Positions 1-15,200 of a stretch of DNA of 64,000 nt are shown one piece after another (the stretch's first letter is position 1; every line of letters begins with the position of its first letter). The translations under genes were made by a program, and so were the position numbers. This stretch comes from Valencia hispanica (lineage: Eukaryota; Chordata; Actinopteri; Cyprinodontiformes; Valenciidae), in the NCBI GenBank assembly GCA_963556495.2, contig OY747705.1, positions 21,070,001 through 21,134,000 of the forward strand, written 5' to 3'. Below the pieces are notes generated by a model that did no database searches, was not told the origin of the DNA, and saw only the letters and a list, made by a program, of their open reading frames with translations.

Positions 1-186
1 CTTTAAAAAAAAAAGAAAAAAAAAAGAGAAAAGCATTCATAAAGTACAAAACGCGAATTAAAAAGGAGTAAAACACCCCATAACAGAGGTGGAAAAAAGT
101 TAAATTAAGTTTTTACAAATGTGAAACTTAGCTTTTATAATCAGTATGATCTCATTTTTCTTTTAAGTGATTAACCACAAACCCAC

Positions 187-278
187 CATTCTGTCCTGTG
201 GGTTGATGGCAGGGAAGGAGCCTGGCTGCCCAATGTTACCCAACATCCCAGAATAGCCGGATGATGACCAGGGGTCTT
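187..278 (-). CDS. tcf3: tcf3 coding exon 9 (last exon in window)
   Basis: A 92-nt exon encoding (E)[20 protein letters not shown] then [10 protein letters not shown], matching DPWSSSSG...GYAGMLGN of E-proteins. The acceptor is CCTCAG and the donor ATG|GTGGGT, ending in phase 0. Later exons are outside the window; 1-186 is intron with A-rich runs. Confidence 0.88.
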
Positions 279-3200
279 CTGAGGTATGAGAAATAACATT
301 CGAAAATGAATATTAAAAATGATAAGACAAAAGTTTTCAAGACGTTGTTTCTTGAAACAATACCTTGCATGTAGAAAGAGCCTGGGTAGACTGTGCCAGG
401 TTTGGCACCAGGATATCCTCCATTGTCCCTGGCAAACTCATCTCCAGATGTAGAAGGATATACCTGAACAAACAAGCGGGGAATGAAGAGGTTTAAAAAA
501 AAAAACACTAAAAAAAACCCAGCTTTAAACATTTTTATCTAGTGTCAACCAGAAAATTTTAAAGGGAGCCACTGGTGATCCCGGTTTTTACTTTCATGCG
601 TGTCACTCTAGGTTTGGCCTGGATTGAGGGGTTTACTGATGTATTAAAATGTTGCAATATTAAAACAGCAAATATTTTCAGAAACACCGTTTCTAGGTTT
701 AGGAGTGCTTTTGAAGAGAAGCTCTTTAAAAGCACAGTAACTCAGCGTCACCCCTCCACCTGATTCTGCTAACCAGCGGAAAAAGAGGAGGCTACACATT
801 TCCCTCATTTACAAGAAAGATGGATTTAACTGTTTGGAAACATTTGAAGCTGCACAAAACCAGCCACCAATGTGATGAAACTAAAGCCCCTTTCAAAAAA
901 CACTTAAAGGCAGGATTTAATGGCCTTATTGCTGTGCCATTTTCTGAAAGAACCAAGCTGGGAAGGGAGGTTGAACTCAACCTACCACTATGACGACTCA
1001 TGTAGGGGTGAGAGGGTTTCTAGGCTAAAGGGTGTCTCGTTGCGATTGTGACGAGCTGGCAGGTGGAATTACAGCAAAAACACAACAAGACTGAGGTAGA
1101 TTGCTGCATCATGCACATCATTCAACAGGTCGCTCTGACGTTTGCTGAGACAAACCAGGTCGCTGGATTTGAAACTCATCTGGTAAGGGGTCAAACACCA
1201 TTGATGGGTTTATCTATTAAGATAATATTTCAATTATTCTAAAAGCTTAGTTTTCCTTTATGAGAAGTTATTTCTTACATCCAACAAAGTAAAATGTAAA
1301 ACAAAAGTCTTTATCATTTATGTATGTTCAAATAACAAAAATAACTAAAAAGGAAAACAATGAAGCTGAACTGCTGAACTAAAAATCAGACAGCCAGCAG
1401 TGGAGCTTCAAAAGATAAACAATCTGTTTCTACTGCACCTTTTCATTAACTCCATGAATTATTTACACATTTTTATTGCTTAAATGGTAATATTCAAATT
1501 TTCTACAAAATTAAATGCCATTAGGATTGTTAAAGTAAAAGTAAATTGGGCTTCTGCACCGTGTCTACACATTTCACAAGCAGGATTTTAATCTGTGAAC
1601 AAGCGGGTAAAAACCTAGAAACCTAGAGTAACCTAACCTAAAGTAGATTCTGCAGCTTTATTTCTTTATTTTCTGCTCATGTATACTACTTGAGCTGCTT
1701 TCCAAAATGTAGCCTTTAAACACTTTTATAAACCATCTTTATTTTGAAATCGAAGCACAGACAGAGCCGGCCAATGACTGGACCTGTTGACTTGGAGACA
1801 TACACAGGTTGCAGGGAGGGGACTTGAAGCACACACACCAAATTGTTGCCAAATTTCTCAAACATTATTTAAAAATAAAAACAACATAATCAAACATTAT
1901 GTTTCGACTAAAAATATTGATGTTGACGGTATCAAATTTCTTCTTGCTTTAGCCCTTGGAATGAGAAAAGTCAGACACCTATTTTATGTGTTGTATCGAT
2001 CAACTATACCATGGGCGACTCCCATCGCTGGCTCCACTAGTTCTAAAAAAAAAAAAGGCTTTTTTTTTTAAACCTCATATAGGTGCAGAATATGGCCAAC
2101 TTCATTTGTCAGGAGTGGGACTGAGAAACAGTGGTAAACAGCCAACTGCAGGATGGCTACCTAAACAGACAGCTTGACTAATTACCCAACTAATATCACA
2201 TTGTTAGACCTTCAGAGTAAATATATAAAGAGCATTGTGGCAAAAAGTCATACAATAGAGTATGTTTCATATTTTCAGTTAAGCCTGATTAAACAAAATA
2301 ATCAAAAGATATAGAAAACTATATTATAACTAATAATGTTAAATAATTTAATATCATTGTTTTGGTGCCAATTTGATTAAATCTTATATTAAGAAGTTTT
2401 ATTCATCTGGAATAAAATCAATTTTTGCTAGCCATTGACAACTCTTGGATAAAAGTAGCCTCACACAGCCACAAGATGGCAGGAGGGAGTCTGCTGGAGG
2501 TGGAGGAGGAAGCAAGGCCAGCTCCTCGCCTGTAGAGGAGACCACAGTGGCCATGGCATGCTGGGTACAGCGACGGCTTGAATCCCGGTGCACAGTGAGC
2601 ATTTCCTCTAGCTCCTAGGACCCCAGTGACATCGCACTGCCAGGCCCGCAGCCCCTCCCTGTAACATGCTCAGTATCAGCTCACACACATACCATGCATT
2701 TAGTGGGCCAACACACCCATTCATGCTCAAACCAAAAGCAATGCACTGAAAAACAGAACTGAAATTCTACACATGAAAAAATATGAATATCCTTTCTAAA
2801 CGTGGGTGAAACAAAACTAGCGATAAAGGCTGAGGATGGACACAGGAAGTCCTCGGTTTCCATTCACCCTCATGTGCCACTCGCTCCTTCTCTTCCCTTC
2901 CTCTCTGTACTACATGACAGATACAGGAAAAGGGACGAGAATGAAGGCTATGCTGCAAAGAATGCTAATCCAGAAAAGGGATTTTTTCTGTAATTTGATT
3001 TAACAAGGAGAAGTGGAAAGGGAATGGAGAGATGCACTTCTAATTACAGAGCCATCTGCCTGTTCCTGGACCGCATCCAACTCCACAGGCAGCTGGGCTG
3101 AGGAGAAGGAACGAGTGGAGGGAGAGAGAGAGAGAGAGACAGAGAGAGAGAGAGAGACACAGAGAGAGAGAGAGATGGGGGCTGGGATCCAGTCAGCGAG

Positions 3201-6200
3201 AGAGACGGAAAGAGAGGGAGAGACGGGAAGAAACTGTGGTGGGTAGGGGGTGGTAAAGGGGCAAGGATGAGGACTGAGAGGGGAGAAAAAAAAATTAAGG
3301 TCCTGATGATATATGAAATGGGTGGAGAGATAAGGGGTGTTCAGGGGGACAGGGGACGGTAATCTAAATGACTTAAACAAAGCTTGATACGGCCAGGGGA
3401 GTGTGAAGGAAACGGGGGATTTAAAATGATCACGGTTAATTCGGGGGGAAACATGATGGAGATGGCTTCATTTAACAATAAGCTTTGAGTTGTTCTTTCA
3501 CCGGGAACAATGTCCTGCGAATCCTGCTGCTCTAGATGGGAGCACAGAGCCGCACAATGACAGGCACTGCCGGGTAATTGTATTCTCAGGGAAGAAAGAG
3601 ATTTATAGGGTAAAATCCTTAACTAATATGGGTTTTATGTGATTCAGGTTATGACCGTGTAAAGGCCTCTACACATAGAAAAAAAGGTTTATTGCTAAAG
3701 GTGGGGAATAGATGAAGATTAACATCAAACTAACCTACAAGTACTTTTTTTCAACCACAAAGGTTTGTGGGTAGGCAAAGGGACAACTAGGGGGCAGAAG
3801 AGAAGCAAATGTTTGTTGAGCTTTTGAGCACGTAAGAGGGGGAAGGGATTACAGGAACTGAGTGGATACACAAAGTTTTCTGATTTAAAGCAACATTATT
3901 CAGGTTATGAAACTAGATAATGAAGAAAATAGATAGTTTGGTAAAGTAAAACAGAAAGGGAGGAGGGGAGGAGGGTGGAAAGGGACCACAGGATCATCAA
4001 CGGCAGTCATTAATCTGGGCTCAGACACGGGGCTAAGAGGCCTCGCAAGCACTGCGCCTCACAACTGGGTCACTCGCAGGGGGGAGGCCCACCCAGGCCA
4101 TCATGTGGTGCAGCGTAGGCGGAGGTGAGGCAGGGGTGGGGGGTTCACACAAACATATCTCATCATTCGCACCGAAAACCACACAGCCCATCGTTCATGC
4201 TACTAAAGAGTACGACTGAGGTTCAGAGAAAAACAGAGAGCCGTGGCTAGACAGGGTTCACGGTCAAATCTCTGATGTAGAAAGTGCAATAGTGTCTCCA
4301 TGCTCAGGTTTCTACAGCCACTTCAACACAACAGCTACAGGTGGACGGCAGCACCTGTGTTGCTAAACAGCTTCACTTTCTTAAAACAACAGCACGTGAA
4401 AAGAAATGGCATAAAGAGCTCAACAGGTTCAGCTCTGTCCCCACACTGAGCATAGATTAAATATACCACACAACTAATTAATGCAAACAATTAAAAAAAG
4501 TTAGTGCCATCCTTCATTCATAGCTCTTTTCCACATTGTCATGTTATAAACACAAACTTCAAAGTATTTCATTGGGATTTAGATTTTTTTTAAAGCACAT
4601 AATTGTAAATTTCAAGGAAAGAGACATAGCTTTAAAAATTATAAATTCGAGTCTTACCTAAAGAACAGAGACTTCTTTGTTTCAATAGGAAACACACATA
4701 AATCACATGTGGGGTACCCCAGGGCTCCATCCTGGGGCCCCTCTTATTTAATATCTACATGACCCCACTAGCCCAGATTACAACAACCAATAAGATTAGC
4801 AACCATAACTATGTAGATGATACTCAGCTTTACACTACGATGTCACCAGATGACTTTGAACCCATCCAAACTGTAAGTACATCCATCGAGCAAATCAATG
4901 GATGGATGTGTCATAACTTCCTCCAGATGAACAGAAACAAAACTGAAGTAATTACTTTTGGACCTAAAGAGGAAAGATCAATAGTCAGACAGCTACAGTT
5001 AATACAGCTAGAAACTACTGATCAGGCCCAAAATCTAGGTGTAGTAATGGCCTTAGACCTGAACCTCCAGGGTCACATAAAGGCAATAACAAGGTCAGCC
5101 TTCTATCACATGAAGAACATTTCTAGCATTAAAGGACTAATGTTGCAACAGGACCTCGAAAAACTCATCCATGGGTTTATCTTTAGTCGGATTGATTACC
5201 GCAACAGTGTCCTTACAGGTCTGCATAAAAAGTCAATCAGACAGCTGCAGCTGACCCACCTGACTCCCCGGGTCCTCGCTAGAGCTACGAAAGTAGACCA
5301 CATCTCCCCAGTTCTAAAGTCCTTACACTGGCTCCCTGTAGCTCAGAGAATAGACTTCAAAATACTTTTAAAAGTTTATAAATCATTGAATGGCTTAGCA
5401 CCAAAGTGTGTTGAAGATCTGCTGTTACTGTACCAACCCACCAGAACACTTAGGTCCTCTAATTCCAGTCTACTCAGCATCCCTAGAATCAGAACCAAAC
5501 ATGGAGAAGCAGCTTTCAGTTTTTATGCTCCTCTAATTTGGAACAAACTTCAAGACAACTGCAAAGCTGCTGAAAGAGTGAGTTCTTTAAATTCACAACT
5601 AAAACGTATTTGTTTAGAGTTGCCTTTGAGTAATGCTTGGATGTATCATGCTTTGTGTATTCTTCTGTTTTACTGCTGTTTTTACATTATATGCTTTGCA
5701 ATGCTTTGATGTATCTGCGTGTGCTTCTTGCTTTATTGCTGTTTTTACTTTATATGCTTTGTCTGTGTTTTACTCCTATTTTTATTTTACCACTTAATCA
5801 TGTAAAGCACCTTGAATTACCTTGATGTTGAAAGTGGGCTATACAAATAAAATTGCCTTGCCAATATCTAAAAATCTGTAATGTGTCGCTTGCACATGTA
5901 TTCTTTTCCATGGAGTCAACAGTTTGCAGAAGCGTCTTTCGCTGCAATTACAGCTTCATGTCTTCTGGTGAACATCTCTACCAGCTTTGAACATCTAGTC
6001 AGTGACATTTTTGGCCTTTCTTCTTTGCAAAGAAGTCTGAAAAATTAGAAAGTGTCTGAAGATCAATTTGAACAACTTGCCACATTCTCAATCTGATGTA
6101 GATCTGGGCTTTGACTTGGCCCTTATAACATGAATTCGCTCTGATCTAAATCATTCTAATGAGGCTCTGGCTGTATGTTTAGAGTTGTCCTGCTGGAAAG

Positions 6201-9200
6201 CGAGTCTGCCCTGGTCTTAAGGTTTTCTTCAAGGATTGTCCTGTATTTAACTCAATCCATTTTCCCCATCACTTCTAAGCAGCTTTCCTGTCCCTGCTGG
6301 AAAAACTGAATCCCCCAGCATGATGCTGCTCTAGGTACAATGTGTTCAGGATGAAGTCCAGTATTAGTTTTCTGCAGGTGAAGTGAACACCCAAGTCTCT
6401 GTTGGTGTGCAGTCAGGCCATATTCCCTCCATGTCGCAAGCTAGGAATATAGTTGTATAACCTAAATCAGCATAAAACATTTCCACATCTTCATCACTGA
6501 GCTGTCTGGCATGATCCTTTCTTAATGATGCTATTTGTTCAGTACTTTTCTAACAGACTTCTGAGATTAAATTACATATAGCTAGACACCATTTACTAAT
6601 TAGGTCACTTCTCAATACAATGTAACTGATAATATTTAGGTGTATCAGAATGAACTGAGCTCAATTTAAAATGCATGCCACACTTTTCAGATTTATGCAA
6701 AAATAAAAAAGGATTCCTTTCCTCCCAACTTGAAATTATGCTCTACTTTGTGATTGTCATATAAAATCCAATTAAGATACATTGAACATTGTAGTGGTGA
6801 GAAGACTAAATGAAAAATCCAAAAGGGTGTGAAAACATTTGCGAGGTACTAAAAAATGTTTACCTTTACAAATGAACATTTCTGATATCGGTGAAATCAG
6901 AACAATTGATTTTATGTAAAGTGGACATTTTAAAAAGGGCTCAAATAAAGAGGTCCTTCTTTAATATAAAACATTTGATTTAGAGATTTGTGTCAAAGGG
7001 ATAAAAAAAACATTAGGAAAAATAAAAAGAGGAATAAACTACAATTGTGGAGTGGATCTTTGAGCTCACTCTTGTTATTTCAGAACTACTTTAGCAGAAA
7101 TAGAGAGATTCTTAGTGCAAGTTCAGCATTTCTTTGCAACAACAGACAGCTCACCAAAGCATTAATACTAGCCCTAACAAAAAATAACAGCTGACGAACG
7201 ACCTGCTAGTCCAGTGGTGGGTTGGCAGATCTGGTCCTGCATGTTTGTAGGTCCCTGCTGTGACACATATGATAACAGATCAATTATCTCCTCATCCTGG
7301 GTTCTATATGACCCTACTAATGGACCATTCATGCAAATCAGGTGTGTTTAAGCCCAGAATCATCTAAACCATGCATGACACTAGTCCTCAAAGTGGGGTA
7401 GTCCACCAAATTTGTCAACTTAAAAAGGAAATCCTTTAGCTTAAGCTGAAGGCATTTTTAAATCAATTTGAACATAGAAAAATGAGGCAAAGCTTGCGTT
7501 TTTGTTAATTTCATTTTGATTTGTAGCTCTCCAACTAAACCCTCATCGTCGTTATAAACCGTTTAATCCAACAGGCTGGGTATGAGTACACACGTCATAC
7601 CTAAAATGTGACTCTGATTCATGAATGGGCATGAACTTGCTCCAGTTCAATAAAATGAGTAACTGTGACTTGTATTTCCAGCTATGTGCGGCTGCCGTCA
7701 TACTCCCATTGGCTGCCATTAGCTCTGGGCACACTGACAAAAATGACACTAGTTACAGTCAGGCATGCCATCACGAGAAACTTCATCCTGCTTGGACAAG
7801 AGTTGCAGTTTAGGGAGAATTAGGCAGCTAAATGTTATTCAGCTAAAAAAAATTGAGCAGCCTGTTTAAGTTACTGCATTATTAAAAAGTAGATGTAGGA
7901 GTAAATAAGGCTTTTTAGGATCTTGACCTTAAAGCCATGCATCTTTGTTCACATTTAGATAAAATGGTAAATGGCCTGTACTTGTATAGCGCTGTATTTA
8001 GTCCTTGATGACCCCGATGCGCTTCACACTACATTCAGTCATTCACGCACACATTCACACACTGTGAAGGGGAACCACTCGATAACTGAGAAACTTCATC
8101 CCAACAGGGGTCCTACATGTTTGTCGTGTAAATATGCCAGATTTTTCCAGACTCAACTTTATGCTTAGTTCATTTAAATAAATAAAAAGACTTATGAATA
8201 TGTTTCAACGGGGGCAGGCTGCACAACAACAAGAGGATGGTTGAATGGATGGAAGAAAAAAAAAGAAAACGAGGTAGGGGGGACAGAAGGAAAGAAATGT
8301 GAATATTTGTCCCATACAACTTTTCTTTCTTAATATTCATCTAGATCAGGAAAACCCTGAAATCAAATGTTATACTTCTCCAGACTGCATAGAGACTACG
8401 ATCTTCGTGTTTTTCCAATTTAGATCCGATTGTTAAAAGGGAATCATAAACTCGTCAAAAACTACAAGACAAAATTGTTTGGCTGCATGGAAGTCAAGCA
8501 CCTCAAACATCACTGAAGACCATCTGACTAACAAGAACAGCAGCAACAATATTTATTGGGTCTGAGTTGTTCAACTGACAGAAGGTCTTTACTCCTGTCT
8601 GCTACAGGATTGCTCAATTCTGGGTGAGGGAGTCAGTATATGCAAGCAGAGAAAAGGGGGCAACTGGCTGTGAGGCTAAGGAGAGGAGAAGAAAGGAGTT
8701 CTCACCGAAGACGGCAGGCCAGGGGGTTTCCGAATCTTCTTTGGCTGGGTCTCTGTACACAGAAAATGAAAAAAAAGTAACGCAACAGAATAATAATTAA
8801 AAAAAAGGACTTGAAACATAAATGAAACGTAAGCAAAAATTATGCAAGCTCAGGTGCTGCCTTATGTGCAATTCTGAACAAGCTGTAGCAAGTGTGTCAC
8901 TGGCAAAGTGGTTCTTCGTCTTCATCTTTAATTAGAGTAAAGCTGTGCCGACTTTAAAAAAATATGTATTTCTAGCAAAAGACATACACAGAATGGAAAT
9001 AACTTCTACTATTTGGATTTTCATCCAGGTACTTATTTGACAGACATTAATTCAAGACTAACAGGTCCAACTCATACCGAGGTATATAGAATCCTATTTG
9101 GTGAAAATCTAGTTAATTTAATATCACTATACAATAAAGCACTTCACTTGATCATGAAAAGCTATTTCCTAACCAGCAGGTTGCAGTAAACCTCACTGCA

Positions 9201-12200
9201 AGTTAAACAATTTAGTCCCATTTCATCTTCTTTTGTTATTTTTCTAAACAAGTTAAAATAAGGTTAAAAAAAGCTATTTTCTAGCTTTTCACAAGAGGAA
9301 AAAAACAACCACTTTTTTCCATAATGTATTATGAACATACGGACCTGATGAAATAAAGCCATGTACAAAGTACAAATTGATCAGTCAGTCAGTTAGCCTC
9401 CCTCATCAATAAATACTGTTAAAACTGTTACTTTGATGCCCTTTATTTCATGCTTAGGAAAAATCTAATAAAAGTATAAATGAAAAGGATCTTAAATTAA
9501 AAACTAATATCTCCGTCAAACAACCCGCAGCATATTTTTCACTCTAATATAAATTCTTTTTACAATACAGTCGTACAATGCCAGTCAGACTTATACGGAT
9601 GCTTCCTGTACCCCAACAGCATACTGCATATTTATATACATTAGTATAAACGCAATACATTATCCTCTGAACAAATTTTAGATACATGAAAGAAAATTTA
9701 TTTATTAATAGGGCAAAAATAGTCAAGATATTTTAGTTTTTCCTTACACAATGTCTTCTGTAGGACTGTTACCCACTTTTATGAAATATAAGGACATAGT
9801 AAATCATCTCGGGTATCAAGGGATAAGGGAGGGGAAGGGTTTTATCTCAAGTTTTCAATCAAATCTAGTAAAAAATAAATAAATAATCAACCATAATCAA
9901 CTTCTGGAAAACAGACAGATTTTTATGTGCTAAATCACAAAAAAATTTTAATAGCACCAAAGACTGCTTATTGTTTTTTTTATTTACCTAAGCTTCCTTC
10001 AGGCGGCCTTCTCCTGGGGTTGCTGGGATATGACGGATAAAACTGAGAGCCTGACTTTATGCCAGAGGGAGACAAAGCATCTGGGCTGGGCATCGCTATG
10101 TCACTTGGAAATAAACCAGGCTAGAAACAGAGAGAAAGGAAATCTTTTACAAACAACACACGTGAGAAAGCACAACAAAAAACGTTAACTTCTCTTCTAA
10201 GAAACAAAGACGGTTGTAAATTCAAAGCCTCTGAAAAGAGAACTGAGAAAATGGAGCTTCCTTTAGTGATACAGTACTGAGTTTAGGTTCTACTTGTATG
10301 GCCCGTCAGAGACAAACAAGGACTGTGCACAGTGGAACATACCTGGCTTACAAAGGGAGTATATGGAGGCCTCTCGTTTTTACCTGCAAGGTATTAAGAG
10401 GTTGCTTCAACTTTGGTGTAATTAGAACAGACTGCTCAAAAATACTTGGATGCAATGATGTGTAATAATAGAAATGAAAAGTAGGTTTTCACAAGTAGAA
10501 ACTGTTCAGGGAGGCCTTCCCCCTTTTTCAATACGCTCAGCTGCATAAAGCTGCCCGCCAGACAAAACCCCAGGGAGGGTTTCTGCTTCAGCACCCTAAC
10601 ATCCCCAACACTCAACGGATGAACATAACACACACACACTCACATACAAACATGTATAGGATTATGAATGCAGACACGCATACACATTTCACAATCTAAA
10701 AAACTAATGTTTTGGTCAAAAAGCACACACTGATGATGTCCAATTGAAAAATGCATTGGGAGTAAAATCAGGGTCAGAAAATTAGGTAGCATGTACAGAG
10801 CAGCTGTAGAAAGGTAAATTAGAGAACATACCTGCAATCCCTGAACTAATAAACGGAGAGGACAAGCCTTCATGTTCACTGAAGTGGGATCCCTCTCCAT
10901 AGCTCTGTAGAATCAATGGTGCAGAATATAACTCATCTTAAACTGTAAATAACATGCAAATAAGTTCACTTTCTTTTCCAAGAACAAGTCAAGTCTGAAG
11001 TTTAACAAATAACTGCATGTTTCTGACACTGATGCATTCTGTCCAGTCTGCTTAGAACCAGAATTTATCTAGGTTTGTAATTAAATAAAATCACTGAGCT
11101 GCTGCGACACCGTTTTCCATGTTGCCATATATGCTGGTACATAAAAAAAAAAAGCTAAATGGGTTTAAACATGACAAATAAAGGCTCACATTCTGCATAG
11201 TACGTGGTTTGGAATTAACACTGTTCTGCTGCGTCAGGGTAAGGTCTGTCCTTTTGCCATAATGTCCACATCTTGTATTCTTTTCATGGCTTAGGATCAA
11301 CTGACCATCAGGAAATTAAACTTCAATGCTCCATGAATTCCCCCAAGTGATCCAATGACAATTAACCAATTAATCAGAAAGTAGGTCAAGCTGGAGTTTC
11401 ACTTTCAGTTTCTAGCAGCCTGCATGAGGAGGTGAGAAAGAGAAAAATCTCCGCACAGAATAGAATGGTAATAAGTAATGTTACTATCAAAACACTGCTG
11501 CAATAAGTTGATTCTTGTGAATTATTTAGGAAGAAAAAAAAATCCCCACTACAAATGTAAATATGCAATTATGTTCAAAGGAAACAAGTAGAAATAGTTT
11601 AGCCAGTTTAAGTTCTTAAAGAACTCCGCCCCCCCCCCCCCCAAAAAAAAACAAAAACAGCTTTTATTTTGAAGTACCATTTGTGTATTTTAATTGATTT
11701 TATTAAACCCTTAATAATCCCCATGCTCAAATTTACCACTTCCACCCTCCATAGGGGATAATGTAGTGTTTTAAGGGTTTTCTTCTCCTTACTTTCCATT
11801 GCACAATTATTAGAAAACCGTGTCCTACATCTGCATTTGATAACTTTGTAGTCACGTATAAACAGTACAAGGCACAAGCTCCAAGGTACACCCAGTAAGC
11901 TAAAAAAATAAAGAGAAAGGGACAGTGTAAAGAGTAAATGACAAAGAAAATTGAACATGTCAAAAAAGCGACAAAAAAAACCCCAGGAAGTGCTTTTGTT
12001 TTGAGGAAAATGCACGTGTCTTTGTAATGATGTTGCCTTGACAGCAAGAAAATAAGATGTCAGAAGAAAGTTGCGGTCAATTCAGAAGAAATGTGCTTAA
12101 GTAATTTAATATGGAGTTCGGTTTGAGAAACATCTATATGGTCAGTAATATGTTGCTACAGCAAACAATAACTGGTTTTTATGAACCATTAATCATACAC

Positions 12201-15200
12201 AGTTTTTTAAAGTCCCATGTTAATAAACTGAATGCACCCTTTAACAGGAGTATGCTAGGATGTATTTTTACTGTTAATGTCAGTTCAATGGTAGCATTAA
12301 ATAAAAACAAACATGGAGGCTGCCATTGTACTTGCTCATACTGTTGAGAAACATTACAGAACTGATATGTGATGTATAATGTTACCATGGCTACCAGTGA
12401 TTTATATACACTAGGGTAACTTAGACGGAGGAGGATCACTTACTAAAATGATGCACCCTTACTACCTTACTTTAACACCCAATTACATTTGACAAAGACT
12501 CTTACTGATTCTCGAGTTTTAGGAGCAAGAGTCTAAGTCAAGTCTGAAGCCTTTGTTTTTGCGACTTAACCTGCAACTCAAATCCAAGTTGCAGACTTGA
12601 GTCCCCATCCCTGATAACATGCTGAGAGCAACACATCTAAAGCCATCCTCTTGTTGTCAGCCTTCCTATATACCTTAGTGGTTATCTTCTCTCTGTTTTT
12701 CTTTCTGACGGGAGTGATGCCAAACAAATCTGCATCAGCTCGAGGGATTCAGACTGACTTTCTTAATTATCAACTTGTGGTAATCAAAGCTTTCTGCATC
12801 TATTTCACCCCCTGTACTTTGTATTTACAGACCGGTGCCAAGACAGTTAGGCTGGATGTGAAGCTGCAATTACCGCTGGGCTTCAACAGAGGTTCCGAGC
12901 TACAAGGGTGCTTGCCAATGCAGGATCCCGGGCCAAGGTTATTAGGTAGAAAGCAAAAAAAAAATTATATATGGCACACTGCTGTGGCAGCTTTGAGGAG
13001 GGAGGGAGGCTGTGCTTCTTCAGTTCTAGATGTGTGATTAACTGAATACATGCGAGGGTTTCAGTTTCAAAGCATCTGGTATTACTCCTTAGATACGCAA
13101 TTTTAATCTCAGGTGCGACTAAATAGTGCAATCTATGTGTCTTGATCTTACCCGTCCTTGGCTGAATGAGGGACTGTTCTGTTCTCCAGATCCCCAAGAC
13201 CCAGAGCCGCTGCGCTCATCTATTGCTGAAAAATAGATGTTACAGTTAGGACTGACGGATAGGACCAAAAAGCAAGTTACACAAACTGATAATAAAAAAT
13301 AAGGTTAATATTAAGCAAAGATAATACAACTATTAATAATATGCAGGGAAAACCATGTTTGAAATGCTGTGCAATGTTCTCATTAGAGTTCATTATGGTT
13401 ACTGAATACCATAAAATTAACCATTTACTTCCTAATGCAATGCATGAGGGTACAATGTTATCTATGTCACATTTAATTATTCAAAGTAAATTTCTGACAA
13501 ACGAAGCAAAATGTGAAGGAAAAGACTGAAGCATAATGTTAGAGGTAAGGAAATAATCGAAGTGTGGCACAAAGAAAACACAGTTGAAGACTGGTGGAGC
13601 AGAAAACTCCAAAATACCCCCATCATCCCCTTCTCCCTGTCTAATGCACTAATGCTATCCAGGCTCTCTGGAGACACAAGGCTTAATTGCATGCTGATTT
13701 GCATAATTGTGCATATTAATGCTGTTTCCTTATGAATATTCATACTGCGCCTTTGATTTTTGCCTAATTAAAAAAATGTGTGTGAGAAAGCAAAGCAGCG
13801 AGAGAGTGGAAGGAGAAAGCAAGGAGACGAAACGAGAGGGAGGCAGGCAGTCAGGAAGGGGAGTGAGACGGGGTCTGGGTGAGATCAGCAGCCTGGTTGA
13901 CGAGTGAGAATGAGCGATGAGGCTAACAGAGCGGTGCAAGCACCTACACACGCTGCGACAGCCGTGATCTATGGGGCCGATGCCAGTGGCATGGAGAATC
14001 AGGCGAACGGGGAGGAGAGGGGACCTTAAAGGATCGCCCGAGCCCACCTTCAGATCCGTACTAATGCAGACCTGCACTAATATGGGGATGAGCTTACTGT
14101 TGTATTAAGATGACAGATTTTGCATGGAGACACCTCAGGTAAAGCTTGTTGCCAAGAGAAGTGCAGTAAACGCAAATTAGCAAGACAAAAATCTAAACGT
14201 CAACTATCAGCCTTCCACCGAAAAACATTTAAACACAGTAGACATCACGAATTTCATATTTATTAAAGAAAACAAAATGTACTGAGTTACCCACAAACAT
14301 CATTTACTGTCATTAACTGTCAACTACCCCCCCATGTTTACAGCTATTTCCAAAGCACTATTCATCCACCTATGATTCCCCCATTTGGCCAACAGGGGTG
14401 CAGAGCAGAGAGTGAAAGCACTGTGCAGGGGAAGTCTGACAACATTGTATCACACTTACTGGAGTAATTAACTTGAAGGCAATTAAAACAAGGTGGAGAG
14501 CTGCGGAGGTGGCACTGACGCCTATGAGAGCTCCAACCATGCCAGAACAGAGATTTTTCTATTGTTATCCCGTATCAAATCAAATCACAGGCAACAATGG
14601 GGGAGAATATATCTAAAAGCTGTCCATATTTTTTTTAATTCGTATACAACATTTAACACTGATCCATGCAAAGAAGAGATCGTTTTGCGGTTTCAATTTT
14701 GCTGCTCTTGCACAGTTAAATAACAGGTACGCTCTGGTGAAAAACAGTAAATAAATACAATCCTCCAATCTCAACCATGTGCTTCGTTATCAAATAATTC
14801 AGTCGACAAAAATATTTTCTGTCTCCTGATTCAAAACAGCTTTTCACTTCAAGCAGGTTAGCCCCCCAAAAATGTGAAATTAATGCTTTAAGATTCTGAA
14901 TGCTGGAACAATTTTTTTTATTATTTTCCTTCAACCAAGAAGTTTATTTCTAACAGGAGATAAGAGCATCTCAAAAGATACACACAATATAAAGTGTGTT
15001 TAAAGTTTGTTTTTATTACCTTTTATAAAAAGAGAAAGCATGTTCAAAATGAATCAGTGTTCAACAGAATAATCTCAATTTGCATTACAACAATCAAAGC
15101 CTTCTTATAACTGGTGACCAGCATCTTGCCTGTTTTTACTGGTATTAAGACCATTCATCTGAACTCCAAGTCCTTGAGGTTGGAAGGCCTCTTTGCCATC

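Larger units (their letters stand above)
464..8705 (-). other. tcf3 intron 7 (8.2 kb)
   Basis: Non-coding. It contains fragments of an unclassified interspersed repeat (about 690-790 and 2,085-2,245), GC-richer unique blocks (2,400-2,660 and 3,980-4,260), a GA microsatellite near 3,121-3,175, a truncated L2-like LINE (4.70-5.86 kb), a Tc1 remnant (5.88-6.85 kb) and short repeat pieces near 7.2-7.4 and 7.97-8.07 kb. Exons 7 and 8 join in frame, so no conserved coding exon is missing. Confidence 0.8.

Noticed and set aside
3000..3380. 126-codon minus frame and its plus-strand partner, rich in Ser/Leu or Arg/Glu
   Set aside because: Low-complexity product of the GA microsatellite and its purine-rich flanks; no domain.
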